From Euryarchaeota archaeon UBA106 (GTDB lineage Archaea > Thermoplasmatota > Poseidoniia > Poseidoniales > Thalassarchaeaceae): DNA of 22,386 nucleotides. The notes under the pieces are model-generated. The model ran no database searches and had not been told where the DNA came from. It saw only the letters and a program-made list of their open reading frames with translations. The DNA lies in assembly GCA_002502365.1 (NCBI GenBank), contig DAOJ01000044.1, forward strand, positions 1-22,386, read 5' to 3'. Each line of letters begins with the position of its first letter. The stretch's first letter is position 1. A program made the translations under genes and the position numbers. Of this stretch, positions 1 through 7,989 are shown one piece after another.

Positions 1-1
1 G

Positions 2-145
2 ACCGGTCATCACTCTGAACTTTACGCGGCGAGAGAGGCAGGAACTGAAGAGCCACCAATTCCTGCTTTACCACAGTCAATTATTGATCAAACTTCAACT
101 CTTTATGCAGACATGTTTGAAAGATTAACTGGCCAAAAATTCTAG
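2..145 (+). CDS. purC: SAICAR synthase (PurC), C-terminal fragment, 5' end outside window
   Basis: The open frame entering from the left edge encodes 47 residues before a TAG at 143-145. The tail, with an ALPQSIIDQTS segment followed by LYADMFERLTGQKF, matches the C-terminal helix of phosphoribosylaminoimidazole-succinocarboxamide synthases, which commonly end in a Y-x-x-x-Y/F-E-x-[IL]-T-G-x-K-F pattern. In purine synthesis the enzyme joins aspartate to CAIR using ATP. Only the last helix is visible, so no catalytic residues can be checked, and the call rests on the family's recognisable terminal motif. The gene converges on the 207-residue gene at 148-771 with just 2 bp between the stop codons. 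Another family with a similar C-terminal helix cannot be fully excluded. Confidence 0.72.
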   Translation, partial: TGHHSELYAAREAGTEEPPIPALPQSIIDQTSTLYADMFERLTGQKF

Positions 146-147
146 TT

Positions 148-771
148 TTAGGAATGTCTCCTCATCAGAATACCACACTTTCTTTTTTCTGCGCCGCGTA
201 AAATGATAGTTAGATGTCGAAAAGCATCGGCAACTCCACCGTCTAACGGTTCACTTGGGTCAACTGCCCATTTGCCTTTTTGGATTGCTCGACGGAGATT
301 AGTTACATCTCTCGAATCTAGCCAGCCGCACAATTCCAAACCGCCCATGCCAGAAGAAAATCCTCCTTCTCCAAGAAATTCTTCATCTAGGCCAAGAGTT
401 AGCTTTGCAAGTAATTCATGAAGGCCATCATCACTCTTTTCAATTGTATGATTTAGTAGATATTCTATCGCATTACCTCCTTCAATCGGGAATCTTCCGA
501 TCCTTTCTCTACTAACTCCTCTGTCTAGTGGTTCCGGCATTCCTCCGTCACCTTTCCAAGCGACTGAACATAGGAATAACATCATTGCAGGATCCATCAT
601 TGGATTTTCTCCCTCCTCTAATTCAAGAATTGATGAGGGAATATCTTCTAACAATTTTATTTCTGTGTGGTCTCCTCCTTGTGAGGATTGAATTGACGGA
701 ATCAATTCTATCGGGTCATGCCGTAAAGGCTCGAAAGTATGGAATGGACTAGGAGAGATGTAGCGGTTCAT
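148..771 (-). CDS. Hypothetical protein, 207 aa, downstream of giant surface protein
   Basis: I do not recognise this family. It is a soluble-looking, acidic protein with no signal peptide and no membrane segment. A proline-rich N-terminus (about residues 1-30) leads into a body rich in Gly, Leu and Glu. A region around residues 60-75 (DPAMMLFLCSVAW) and a final stretch with Lys/Arg and one Cys look like helices. The start ATG at 769-771 follows an AGGTG Shine-Dalgarno-like element 5 nt upstream. It lies 14 bp after the stop of the 1894-residue surface protein on the same strand, so the two are very probably co-transcribed. It might act with that protein's cytoplasmic tail, but that is inference from position alone. 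Its 3' end abuts purC (2 bp apart). Confidence 0.75.
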   Translation of the reverse strand: MNRYISPSPFHTFEPLRHDPIELIPSIQSSQGGDHTEIKLLEDIPSSILELEEGENPMMDPAMMLFLCSVAWKGDGGMPEPLDRGVSRERIGRFPIEGGNAIEYLLNHTIEKSDDGLHELLAKLTLGLDEEFLGEGGFSSGMGGLELCGWLDSRDVTNLRRAIQKGKWAVDPSEPLDGGVADAFRHLTIILRGAEKRKCGILMRRHS

Positions 772-785
772 TCTAGCACCTGTGT

Positions 786-3700
786 TCAGTCGTCGCCGGT
801 CAAACGCTTCAACCTGCTCTCAAAGTCATCTAATTGTCGTTCAACAATTTCTGGAGTTTCGTCCACAATTTGCTTAGAGATTATATCTTCATTATTTTCA
901 ATTATTGATTTTTCTTGAATACTTTCTTCGACCAAATTTTCAGAAGGCAAAGGTGGTTTTGGAAGCTTAGTTTCTTGCTTTTTCTTATTGAGGATTGATT
1001 CTGTCATATCCAATAGTTTCCTCCTCTCTCTTTGATTGTGTGCTATCCATGCAATTGCAGAAGCTAACCCCATCACAAGAATTGCTGAAACCAATGCAGT
1101 ACCCCATTCAAATCCACCTTGGTTGGTAACTGCTCCTCCCGATAGGATAATTGTTGCCTGATTATCGCTAACATCTGAATCTTCATCCCAAGGGAAGGCA
1201 CACTGAAGGGTCACAAACAATTCTGTGCCATCGGGTGCGTCATCTAATGATGGCCTAGCGAATTCTGGCTTTGGCGGGTAATTATCAGTGAAAACTACTT
1301 CATGAGTTTCGCTGTGACTACCAGAAGTAATCAACAGATTACAATCTGCATCAGTCAATAAATGATAATTTTCTCTTTTGGTGGTAATTACGATTTTCTG
1401 GTTCTGGCCTTCTCCGTCTAATTCGATTCGAACTAACCCGACATTCCAATCAGAGGTCCGTATCTCAAACATGGCACTCTCCTCTTTGATGACAAAACCT
1501 CTTTCATCCAAAAGTCGTAAAGTTAGACTCCTCATACCGGGATTTGGATCCCACGAAGATGTACTTAGATTGACTTGACCTAGGGTGTTTGCCGCCAACT
1601 CATCCTCAATTGAGTCCAACATCATTCCCTCATCGTCAATTAACAACATTGTGTAACTGAAATCTTCTGTTCCATTTGAAATGCTACATTCTGCAAAAAT
1701 AGACGAATAAGGCCCACTAATAGAACAAGTGGCAAATCTACTGGCACGTTCAATTACATATGCGGTATAAGGAAGGGTCGACTTTGAATCTATGATTAAT
1801 TCACTTCCCGGAGAGTTTGCTTGCCAAGCCCAACCTCCTTGTAAATCCCATTCCAAAGTCGATTGTACATCATCTAGTACAGAAGAATCGGGTGACGTAC
1901 CATGGATATTAAGTAGGATACTATCGCCATTCGTGGCTACAATTATTGGAGATGACCCCCATGAATAATCTTCATACTGAGTATCTAATAGTATCTGTTC
2001 TTGATTTCCTGCTTCATCTTGAGCATCAATTCGAATAGTTTTCGTAGATCCATCCCAATCATCAGAAGGAACAACTTCGATAGGAACTCCAATCACTTCT
2101 CCAACTCCGACAACAACGTTTGTCGGGCCAGAGACTTGCCATCCTAGAGGAAGACTAAGCACCTCTAGGGAAATGGTAGTCGGGGCATTTCCAAAATTTC
2201 GTAACTCAGCGTGTGGATAACCACCATTTGGTGAAACTATCCAATTTCCTGTATTCTGTAGTGTGAAGTTATGAATTTGGGCGACTCTTAGTGGAATAGT
2301 AATGGATTCTTGGCTGCTGCCATCTCCCTCCCTTAGTCTGACAAGTAACTCCACAGACTTGCCATGTCTCGCTGTTGTAGGCGGCGTTATGAATAAATCT
2401 AGGTTGGCAGTTTCACCTGGTTCGAGAGTGGGTAAATCCCCTGGAGTTTGCACACCCCATCCCTCTGAATCTATTTGAACGCTAACGTATGGTCTAGTAG
2501 GGGAATTTCCTTCTTGGACAATTGTCAGAGAAACTTGCGAACCTTCGGGCTCAATTTCTAAGTCGGCATCGATAGCGATTGCATTCCAGCCCGTTATGTG
2601 GGAAACCTCAATAGTGAATGTAAATGAAAAAATCTCAACATCATAAGCATAAGCTGAACTAGAAACTTGGAAAGTAGTTCCATTCCAAGAACCGAGAGGC
2701 ACTTCAACAATCAATTCTAATTCTGCGGATTCATTGACAGGAACATTGGATACATTATCACCAAAAATCGTCCACTGGTCTTCTGAATCTGCTCCTTCTA
2801 GGTTTAATACTCCAGATCCCGATATCGATAAGTCATCATCTAAATTTCCAATATTGGTTGCATTTACCTCAATTATGAATGAGTCTCCAGGGTTTACAGC
2901 GAATGTTTTGTCTTCTACTTCACCAAGAACTGAATTTAGTGCAATTTCCCACCGATGATCTTGTCTAGCCTCGAGAGTTAAAGTCACAGAATCTGAAATT
3001 GAAGCATTTCCTTGGGAAGTCATCAAAATTATGATATTAACTGGAATTCTTGCTGGTGTACTTTCCGGAAGAATAATCTCAACAGGTAGAGTTCTCAAAC
3101 TTCCAGCACTCAGTGTAATTAGTGGATTGCTAAAGGTAACTTGAATCCCAGGGTCTTCGGTTATATTTTCATCAAGTAGCAAAGCATGTGACATAGCATA
3201 TGTATCCTCTCCGTTACCTGGATTGTACAACCTTACAGTTGCGGGTATCGGTTGATTGACTTCTACCATATAGGGGGATTGAGTAGGGGATACAAGGGTC
3301 AAGGAAGATCTGTATATTTGTAGTACTTCTACAGATATTCTAAGCGAATAATCTGCACCTAGGTTACTGGAATCAGAAAAGGTATGGAATGCGGGTGGTG
3401 CATCGACAGGGAGCTCCAATGACAGAGTTCCAGAAACTCGAGAACCGGGGGTTCCCTGTAAGGTGATATCATCTCCATTTACCGTCAAAGAGCCGGAACC
3501 ACTCCAAATCCAGTCTTCGACGCCCATGCCTGCTTCTGATATACTCCAATCTAAGGTTCCTGTACTCGCAGGCAAATCAGCGATAATTGTCCAATGAAGT
3601 GTATTTTCTGGTACGCTTCGTTGATGATCGGTCTCGGAAACTACTCCCTCCGCAATAAATTGTAAATCCACGGTTTGACAAGACTCTTCTGGTTCAACGC

Positions 3701-6470
3701 CGACGCACATCGTAAGGGATGTTGATACACTATCTCCAACCGAAACATCTGAGGGGATTAATACTCTAGCTGAAATTACCTTTTGCTCGCCTGCAAGCAA
3801 TGTTAATGCTGGTATTTCGGCTCCTTCTTCATCGAATAGGCCTAGGAATTCTCCAGTATCGTCTTCCCAGGTAGTAACATCCCAAGTAAGGGATATTGAA
3901 TCCTCATTTGCATTACCTAAGTTCTCTACAATTAACCATGATTTAGCATATTCACCGATTAGACCGTAACCTGTGCTTGCAGTAGTCCCTGAGGGGCCTC
4001 TTATCGATAGACCCCTAGTTCTGTTGGCTTCAACAGGTAATATGCCTGTCACACTTACATTTTCATCCTCATCTAAAGTTAGTGTAAGTGTAAGATAGCC
4101 TGCATCTGATCCCTCCGCACTCGCTGGCGCATTGATTATGAGAGAGGGAGTCCAAGTTCCATCTGCTGAAATTTCGATGGATTCAGTTCCTCCTTGTGTT
4201 TGGTCGGTCCATGTCCATCCAGAAGGCAAATTACTGGAATCCACAGCAAGAGTCCATACACCGGCCAAGCGACCAGTGGAACGCACAGTTGGTTGAGCAA
4301 TTGTCGATTCGCCGGGGTTAACTCTCACGGGGTTTGTAGGCATCTCAAATGTTGCGTTGTAAGGTGGTACAATCGTCAGAGTGGTAGATTGTGCATCGTT
4401 ATCATATCTAGATTGAGTGACATTTTGGTAGGGGTCAAGAATTAATTCGAAATTATATTCGCCAAGCCCACCTGACCATTCTACAGAGAATGATTCAAAT
4501 CCAGCACTTCCCGAAGGGTCAGTTGGTTCCATCATCTCTGTTCTATATCGGGCAATTTCTTCACCATCGGCCAACAGAACTGCATCTACAGCTCTGTCTG
4601 TGTCCGCAGTTCCAGCATTCTCAAAGAATGCTGAGATTGTCACTTGCTCTCCTGGATTAGGTGCGCTGGGGTTGAATTCTAAACCACGCCCATCCAAAAG
4701 AGGCCGAATATCAGAAATTGCATTAGATACTACAGAGTCTCCAATGATAATATCAATTGTAGCATCTCCATCAACATCCGCCAATGAAGGTGATGACCAT
4801 GTTCGATGGTCAAGTTCTACCTCGTTGTTCCAATTATCGTTGATAGCTGCCCGGGTTCCTGTATCTCCATCCCAAGCCCATAAATTTCTACCATAAGCAA
4901 CCAATAATTCTGGAACGCCACTTCCATCTATGTCCATCCATATTGGCTGAGATACTGCGATGCCATCGTTCCATCCACCGTCGGGATCTATGTCATTTTC
5001 CCACTCTAGAGAGGGATTTGTTCCTGATACATCATGACAACCCGTGTGACCATGTCTAGTTGTGGTTTCTTGATGCCAGGACACCCAACAAACGCGGTCA
5101 ATTTCTCCATCCTCATCTGTATCGATGGCTAAGGGAGGGGCGTCAGCGTAACCATTTACTGCTTCAATAGACCAAATTTCGCTCCCATCGTCAATCTCCA
5201 GTCCCCGGAACTCTGCTCCATCTGCGGAAGAAGAATCATCTCCATCAGTTGGAATTGTAATTATCATTTCTGGAGTTTCATCCGCATCTAAATTTGCAAT
5301 AATTGGACCAGGCAATCTGATATGTGGAATATCGTTGTTTCCATCTAGGTTGAATAGACTTAGGCCAGACCATCTTTTATCACCAGAAGAAGAATCTAAT
5401 TTCCAAACCCACATTGCTCCACTAGACTCTTGTATTGTTGTTAGCAGAATATAGCCTGTACTGTCATCTATTTGGGCGAAGGCTGGATCTGAGGGGTGGG
5501 TGCCATCTCCAAGAGTAGATTGCCAAAGAGGAGTCGGAGCACCATTTGCTGCTAGAGGTAGAGCAACAACAACGGGTTCTTGGTCATCGTTAGTAGTAGC
5601 CAGGACGAGTTCCGCATCACCGTCAAGGTCTAGGTCTGCTAGCAAAGGTTGGGTTGTTGGTCTGTTTCCAAATAACCCATTAGTGGAACTAGTCGGATTG
5701 GCACTAATTTTCAATTCACTATCGCTCCAAGTCCAAAGTAATTCACTAGTTTTGGAACCTCCTGGTGACCAACCGGTGACTGAACATTGTAATCTTGGAG
5801 AGTAGGCATCTACTTTTATCGAACCACCCGAATCGTAAACCAGAATCATTTCCTGAATTCCGTCATCATCTATATCGACGATTACAGGAGAAGATTTGAC
5901 CAAATCAATTTGTCCTAAATCTACTTCCCATGCTAATTCAGCATCTTCGCCCTCGATAATTTTCGCCTGACTATCTCCATTATTGTCAGTTTGAATTAAC
6001 ACCAGAAATAAAGAATCTCCGCCACATCTACTTTCGGATTCGGGTGTGGAAATAATTTGATTTTCAAAATTGGCAATGGGAGTGGCTAATGAATCGGTGC
6101 CCTCTGTGTAAGTTCCGTAAACCCAATTTACAACTGGGTCGACTACTGACATCAAATCACTTGCATTTTCGGGGTCTCCTGTTCCTGCCCCTCCATTAGG
6201 AGAATGTGCAGGTCCTTGCGAAGTTCTTTCCCCAACTCTAGCGGACTGAGGCCAAGGTTGTCCTCCGTCAACCCAAGGGTCTACTGTCCCTGTAAATGCA
6301 GGTTTATCATTTGAATCGGCCAAAATCGTATGATTATTTGAACTCGGCGATAACATTGGTGATAACGAAAAAAGTAAGAAACAGACTACAATCATGACTG
6401 CTTTATGCCTGGAAGAATCACTAAAGCCCCGACCCAGCATACTCATCAACGACAAAGTTGCGCTTTCCAA
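786..6470 (-). CDS. Giant membrane-anchored surface protein: FG-GAP propeller, CARDB and Ig-like repeats
   Basis: A 1894-residue exported protein. An N-terminal hydrophobic stretch (about residues 24-40) acts as signal peptide or anchor. Residues about 195-580 hold six FG-GAP/VCBS-like calcium-loop repeats (for example DIDDDGIQE at 199, DLDLDGDAE at 279, NLDADETPE at 393, DIDGSGVPE at 513 and DVDGDATID at 565), as in integrin-type beta-propellers. A CARDB-like domain follows (about 598-700, with the NPGEQVTI...NAG pattern). Then come several Ig-fold modules of roughly 100 residues with N-P-G or N-x-G-N motifs near 718, 850, 1082, 1192, 1206 and 1308. A single membrane helix at about 1789-1810 precedes an 84-residue charged cytoplasmic tail. 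The longest frame begins at a TTG at 6468-6470 with no clear Shine-Dalgarno, so ATG codons at 6446 or 6440 are alternative starts. The likely role is adhesion or ligand binding at the cell surface; the ligand is unknown. Confidence 0.88.
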   Translation of the reverse strand: MESATLSLMSMLGRGFSDSSRHKAVMIVVCFLLFSLSPMLSPSSNNHTILADSNDKPAFTGTVDPWVDGGQPWPQSARVGERTSQGPAHSPNGGAGTGDPENASDLMSVVDPVVNWVYGTYTEGTDSLATPIANFENQIISTPESESRCGGDSLFLVLIQTDNNGDSQAKIIEGEDAELAWEVDLGQIDLVKSSPVIVDIDDDGIQEMILVYDSGGSIKVDAYSPRLQCSVTGWSPGGSKTSELLWTWSDSELKISANPTSSTNGLFGNRPTTQPLLADLDLDGDAELVLATTNDDQEPVVVALPLAANGAPTPLWQSTLGDGTHPSDPAFAQIDDSTGYILLTTIQESSGAMWVWKLDSSSGDKRWSGLSLFNLDGNNDIPHIRLPGPIIANLDADETPEMIITIPTDGDDSSSADGAEFRGLEIDDGSEIWSIEAVNGYADAPPLAIDTDEDGEIDRVCWVSWHQETTTRHGHTGCHDVSGTNPSLEWENDIDPDGGWNDGIAVSQPIWMDIDGSGVPELLVAYGRNLWAWDGDTGTRAAINDNWNNEVELDHRTWSSPSLADVDGDATIDIIIGDSVVSNAISDIRPLLDGRGLEFNPSAPNPGEQVTISAFFENAGTADTDRAVDAVLLADGEEIARYRTEMMEPTDPSGSAGFESFSVEWSGGLGEYNFELILDPYQNVTQSRYDNDAQSTTLTIVPPYNATFEMPTNPVRVNPGESTIAQPTVRSTGRLAGVWTLAVDSSNLPSGWTWTDQTQGGTESIEISADGTWTPSLIINAPASAEGSDAGYLTLTLTLDEDENVSVTGILPVEANRTRGLSIRGPSGTTASTGYGLIGEYAKSWLIVENLGNANEDSISLTWDVTTWEDDTGEFLGLFDEEGAEIPALTLLAGEQKVISARVLIPSDVSVGDSVSTSLTMCVGVEPEESCQTVDLQFIAEGVVSETDHQRSVPENTLHWTIIADLPASTGTLDWSISEAGMGVEDWIWSGSGSLTVNGDDITLQGTPGSRVSGTLSLELPVDAPPAFHTFSDSSNLGADYSLRISVEVLQIYRSSLTLVSPTQSPYMVEVNQPIPATVRLYNPGNGEDTYAMSHALLLDENITEDPGIQVTFSNPLITLSAGSLRTLPVEIILPESTPARIPVNIIILMTSQGNASISDSVTLTLEARQDHRWEIALNSVLGEVEDKTFAVNPGDSFIIEVNATNIGNLDDDLSISGSGVLNLEGADSEDQWTIFGDNVSNVPVNESAELELIVEVPLGSWNGTTFQVSSSAYAYDVEIFSFTFTIEVSHITGWNAIAIDADLEIEPEGSQVSLTIVQEGNSPTRPYVSVQIDSEGWGVQTPGDLPTLEPGETANLDLFITPPTTARHGKSVELLVRLREGDGSSQESITIPLRVAQIHNFTLQNTGNWIVSPNGGYPHAELRNFGNAPTTISLEVLSLPLGWQVSGPTNVVVGVGEVIGVPIEVVPSDDWDGSTKTIRIDAQDEAGNQEQILLDTQYEDYSWGSSPIIVATNGDSILLNIHGTSPDSSVLDDVQSTLEWDLQGGWAWQANSPGSELIIDSKSTLPYTAYVIERASRFATCSISGPYSSIFAECSISNGTEDFSYTMLLIDDEGMMLDSIEDELAANTLGQVNLSTSSWDPNPGMRSLTLRLLDERGFVIKEESAMFEIRTSDWNVGLVRIELDGEGQNQKIVITTKRENYHLLTDADCNLLITSGSHSETHEVVFTDNYPPKPEFARPSLDDAPDGTELFVTLQCAFPWDEDSDVSDNQATIILSGGAVTNQGGFEWGTALVSAILVMGLASAIAWIAHNQRERRKLLDMTESILNKKKQETKLPKPPLPSENLVEESIQEKSIIENNEDIISKQIVDETPEIVERQLDDFESRLKRLTGDD

Positions 6471-6500
6471 GCCACTTGAAGGTTAGGGATAAACTCTCAT

Positions 6501-6517
6501 TCAGACCTACGGTCTGA
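6501..6517. promoter_or_regulatory. Perfect 7-3-7 palindrome upstream of the 1894-aa surface protein gene
   Basis: TCAGACC-TAC-GGTCTGA is a perfect inverted repeat with 7-bp arms. Read towards the surface protein gene (minus strand) the spacer is GTA. It sits directly downstream of a TATA-like element (6519-6526) and about 31 nt before the TTG start, so it covers the stretch between TATA box and expected transcription start, a classic place for a repressor operator. It could instead form an RNA hairpin if transcription starts further upstream. A site of the same design occurs at 15533-15549. Confidence 0.45.
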
Positions 6518-6518
6518 G

Positions 6519-6526
6519 TATAATTG
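6519..6526 (-). promoter_or_regulatory. Putative TATA box for the 1894-aa surface protein gene
   Basis: On the minus strand this reads AATTATAC, a plausible archaeal TATA box. It is about 50 nt upstream of the TTG start, which would give a leader of roughly 25 nt if transcription begins 25-28 nt downstream. No strong purine-rich BRE is seen. Placement only; no direct evidence. Confidence 0.35.
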
Positions 6527-6543
6527 CAATCTAGTCAGCCCTC

Positions 6544-6552
6544 AAATTTATT
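6544..6552 (+). promoter_or_regulatory. Putative TATA box for the rpoE operon
   Basis: The A/T run AAATTTATT lies in the divergent spacer, about 155 nt before the rpoE ATG. Initiation 25-30 nt downstream would place almost the whole GC-rich foldable leader in the transcript. A second candidate, CTTATAGC near 6572-6579, would give a shorter leader. Confidence 0.3.
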
Positions 6553-6587
6553 CCAAATCTTATCCGTTGCGCTTATAGCAGAGTCGT

Positions 6588-6702
6588 AGGTCGGCGGAAT
6601 GCACGGACCTCTCCTCTGGAGGCACAGCCGATGAGGGACGGGAGGGTTAACCTGCCTTTCCTCCGACTGACCTCGGAGCGGTCCGGCGATTGGAGGAAAC
6701 CG
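6588..6702 (+). promoter_or_regulatory. GC-rich, foldable 5' leader of the rpoE operon (possible structured RNA)
   Basis: This 115-nt stretch is visibly much richer in G+C than the surrounding genes. It contains many possible helices: GTCGGC 6590-6595 with GCCGAT 6627-6632; CTCC 6611-6614 with GGAG 6618-6621; GGAGG 6641-6645 with CCTCC 6660-6664; CTCCGA 6661-6666 with TCGGAG 6673-6678 (perfect, 6-nt loop); and CGGACC 6604-6609 with GGTCCG 6680-6685. CGGT 6679-6682 can also pair with ACCG 6699-6702, bracketing the rpoE Shine-Dalgarno GGAGGA at 6692-6697. Some helices exclude one another. It matches no tRNA, 5S rRNA, SRP RNA or RNase P core that I can recognise. Confidence 0.4.
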
Positions 6703-6703
6703 A

Positions 6704-7252
6704 ATGTACAGTCTAGTAACGATGGAAGACACCATTAGAATACCTGCGGAATACATCCGCAAAGGACGCAAGTTAGAGGAGCATATCGATGATTTGGCGC
6801 ATGCTGCTTTCGAAGGTCGATTTGACGAAGACGAAAACTATACTCTTCTAACCTACGATCACGAGACAGTAGGACGGGGAAAAATCATCCACGGAGATGG
6901 TGCAATTTACCAAAGAGTTCGCTTCAAAGCTTTACATTTCACTATGGAAGCCAATGAAGTCGTTGACGGAGCTGTCTCCGAAGTCTCGGAGTATGGCGCT
7001 TTCGTGCGCATAGGTCCAATCGAGGCATTACTACACAAGTCCCAGATTTTAGACGAACCAGTTCAAGTTAACATGGGAATTCGAAGAATCGAGGGTTCTC
7101 AATCAGGCAAGCATATTGAGGAGGGTTCATACGTTCGATCGAGAATAGTATCCAAAGCAATCAATCAAAACGATCCACGGTCAAGTAAGATTGGTTTGAA
7201 TTGTAAGATGGCTGGCCTCGGTGCACATGATTGGCTAACTAGAGGTGACTAA
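6704..7252 (+). CDS. rpoE: DNA-directed RNA polymerase subunit Rpo7 (RpoE')
   Basis: The 182-residue product is the archaeal homologue of eukaryotic Rpb7. It forms the RNA polymerase stalk with Rpo4, helps open the promoter and binds emerging RNA. The N-terminal tip domain starts MYSLVTMEDTIRIPAEYI, the usual Rpo7 opening, and is followed by the conserved G-x-G-K-I-x-H-G-D-G segment (residues about 58-66). The C-terminal S1/OB domain begins near residue 84 with the motif V-S-E-x-G-A-F-V-R-x-G-P and carries LLHKSQI. Length is typical. ATG 6704 has a good Shine-Dalgarno GGAGGA 7 nt upstream, and an in-frame TGA at 6668 precludes much extension. It is the first gene of an operon with spt4, rps24e and rps27ae, a conserved archaeal order. 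Confidence 0.97.
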   Translation: MYSLVTMEDTIRIPAEYIRKGRKLEEHIDDLAHAAFEGRFDEDENYTLLTYDHETVGRGKIIHGDGAIYQRVRFKALHFTMEANEVVDGAVSEVSEYGAFVRIGPIEALLHKSQILDEPVQVNMGIRRIEGSQSGKHIEEGSYVRSRIVSKAINQNDPRSSKIGLNCKMAGLGAHDWLTRGD

Positions 7253-7254
7253 TT

Positions 7255-7470
7255 ATGCCTAAATCTTTCGCCTGCGGAGAGTGTAATAGGATTCTCCCAG
7301 ACCCGGAGAAAAAAAGCGACCCTCCACAATGTATGCATTGTCCTTCTGCACCAGTAACTACAGATTGGTCAGGATATGTCGTAATTATGCACCCCACTCG
7401 TTCTGAGGTCGCTCAGCGACTGAACATCAGTGACCCCGGATCATATGCGCTTAAGGTGAATATCAGATAA
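7255..7470 (+). CDS. spt4: Transcription elongation factor Spt4 (RpoE'')
   Basis: A 71-residue zinc protein that partners Spt5 (NusG-like) to form the processivity clamp on RNA polymerase. The zinc site is seen as C7-x2-C10 and C26-x2-C29 (FACGECNRILP and CMHCPS), followed by the characteristic core T-x-x-W-S-G-Y-V-V-I-x-x-P and the R-S-E-V-A-Q-R-L segment. The length is normal for archaeal Spt4. Its ATG follows the rpoE stop by 2 bp, and the GGTG in the end of rpoE can serve as Shine-Dalgarno, so translation is probably coupled to rpoE. The spt5 gene is not in this window. Confidence 0.96.
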   Translation: MPKSFACGECNRILPDPEKKSDPPQCMHCPSAPVTTDWSGYVVIMHPTRSEVAQRLNISDPGSYALKVNIR

Positions 7471-7483
7471 GGAGTGATTTGAT

Positions 7484-7816
7484 ATGGAAATTATTGAAAG
7501 AAAAGAGAACCCATTGCTAAATAGAGTTGAGATTACCTTCCGCTGGGAGCATTCTAAGGCTGCAACACCAACACTATCGGAAATGGTAGCAGCAGCAGCT
7601 AAGGCGGAGCCTGGTTCAAAGAAGGAACTAACTTTTGTTAAAGAAGTAAACACTCGATTTGGTCGTTCCCAAACTACTGGAATCGCCTTGATTTATGGAA
7701 ACTCTGAAGCGGCGACCCTAGAGCCTGAATATGTTCACAATCGCCACGAGGCAATACACTCTCCAAAGGCGAAAGAAGATTCTACCGAACAAACAGAAGA
7801 GGGAGGGGATGAGTAA
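7484..7816 (+). CDS. rps24e: Small-subunit ribosomal protein S24e
   Basis: A 110-residue component of the archaeal/eukaryotic 30S/40S subunit. The family opening M-E-I-I-E-R-K-E-N-P-L-L-N-R is followed by a beta-strand segment (VEITFRWEH). The conserved T-P-T-L-S-E-M helix and the G-R-S-Q-T-T-G-I-A-L-I-Y-G strand-turn motif (residues about 60-72) are also present. The C-terminal 25 residues are acidic and low complexity, as is common in this family. The gene starts 13 nt after spt4, with GGAG about 9 nt before the ATG, and its TAA overlaps the next ATG by one base. Confidence 0.97.
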   Translation: MEIIERKENPLLNRVEITFRWEHSKAATPTLSEMVAAAAKAEPGSKKELTFVKEVNTRFGRSQTTGIALIYGNSEAATLEPEYVHNRHEAIHSPKAKEDSTEQTEEGGDE

Positions 7817-7989
7817 TGGGTGAAGGGCCGAATCCAAATGGGAAACATTCGAAATATTCCATTGAAGAAGGAAAACTGATTCGAAAAGAATCTTGTCCAG
7901 AGCCTAATTGTGGTCCAGGAGTATTCCTGGCGGTGCACAAGGATCGCAAATCATGCGGTAAGTGTGGCTATACAGTCAAGAACGATTGA
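7816..7989 (+). CDS. rps27ae: Small-subunit ribosomal protein S27ae (zinc-binding)
   Basis: A 57-residue ribosomal protein. The zinc ribbon is complete: C27-x4-C32 then C47-x2-C50, within the strongly conserved C-G-P-G-V-F-L-A-V-H-K-D-R-x-x-C-G-K-C-G-Y-T pattern. In eukaryotes the same domain is fused to ubiquitin; here, as in other archaea, it stands alone. The first base of its ATG is the last base of the rps24e TAA stop, so it is translationally coupled. Its 3' end overlaps the convergent 303-residue gene by 14 bp (7976-7989). Confidence 0.96.
   Translation: MGEGPNPNGKHSKYSIEEGKLIRKESCPEPNCGPGVFLAVHKDRKSCGKCGYTVKND

Noticed and set aside
4600..5805. Plus-strand open frames of about 100 codons inside the 1894-residue gene
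   Set aside because: They are rich in Ser/Arg/Pro, lack start signals and lie antisense to well-supported FG-GAP repeats.
6628..6672. Possible C/D-box small RNA in the rpoE leader (GATGA and CTGA motifs)
   Set aside because: The C-box match is poor, there is no second C'/D' pair at the right spacing, and the CTGA lies in a hairpin loop.
6535..6771. Minus-strand open frame of 78 codons across the rpoE leader
   Set aside because: It covers the GC-rich leader and the start of rpoE, shows no recognisable protein features, and its existence is explained by the lack of A/T-rich stops in GC-rich sequence.
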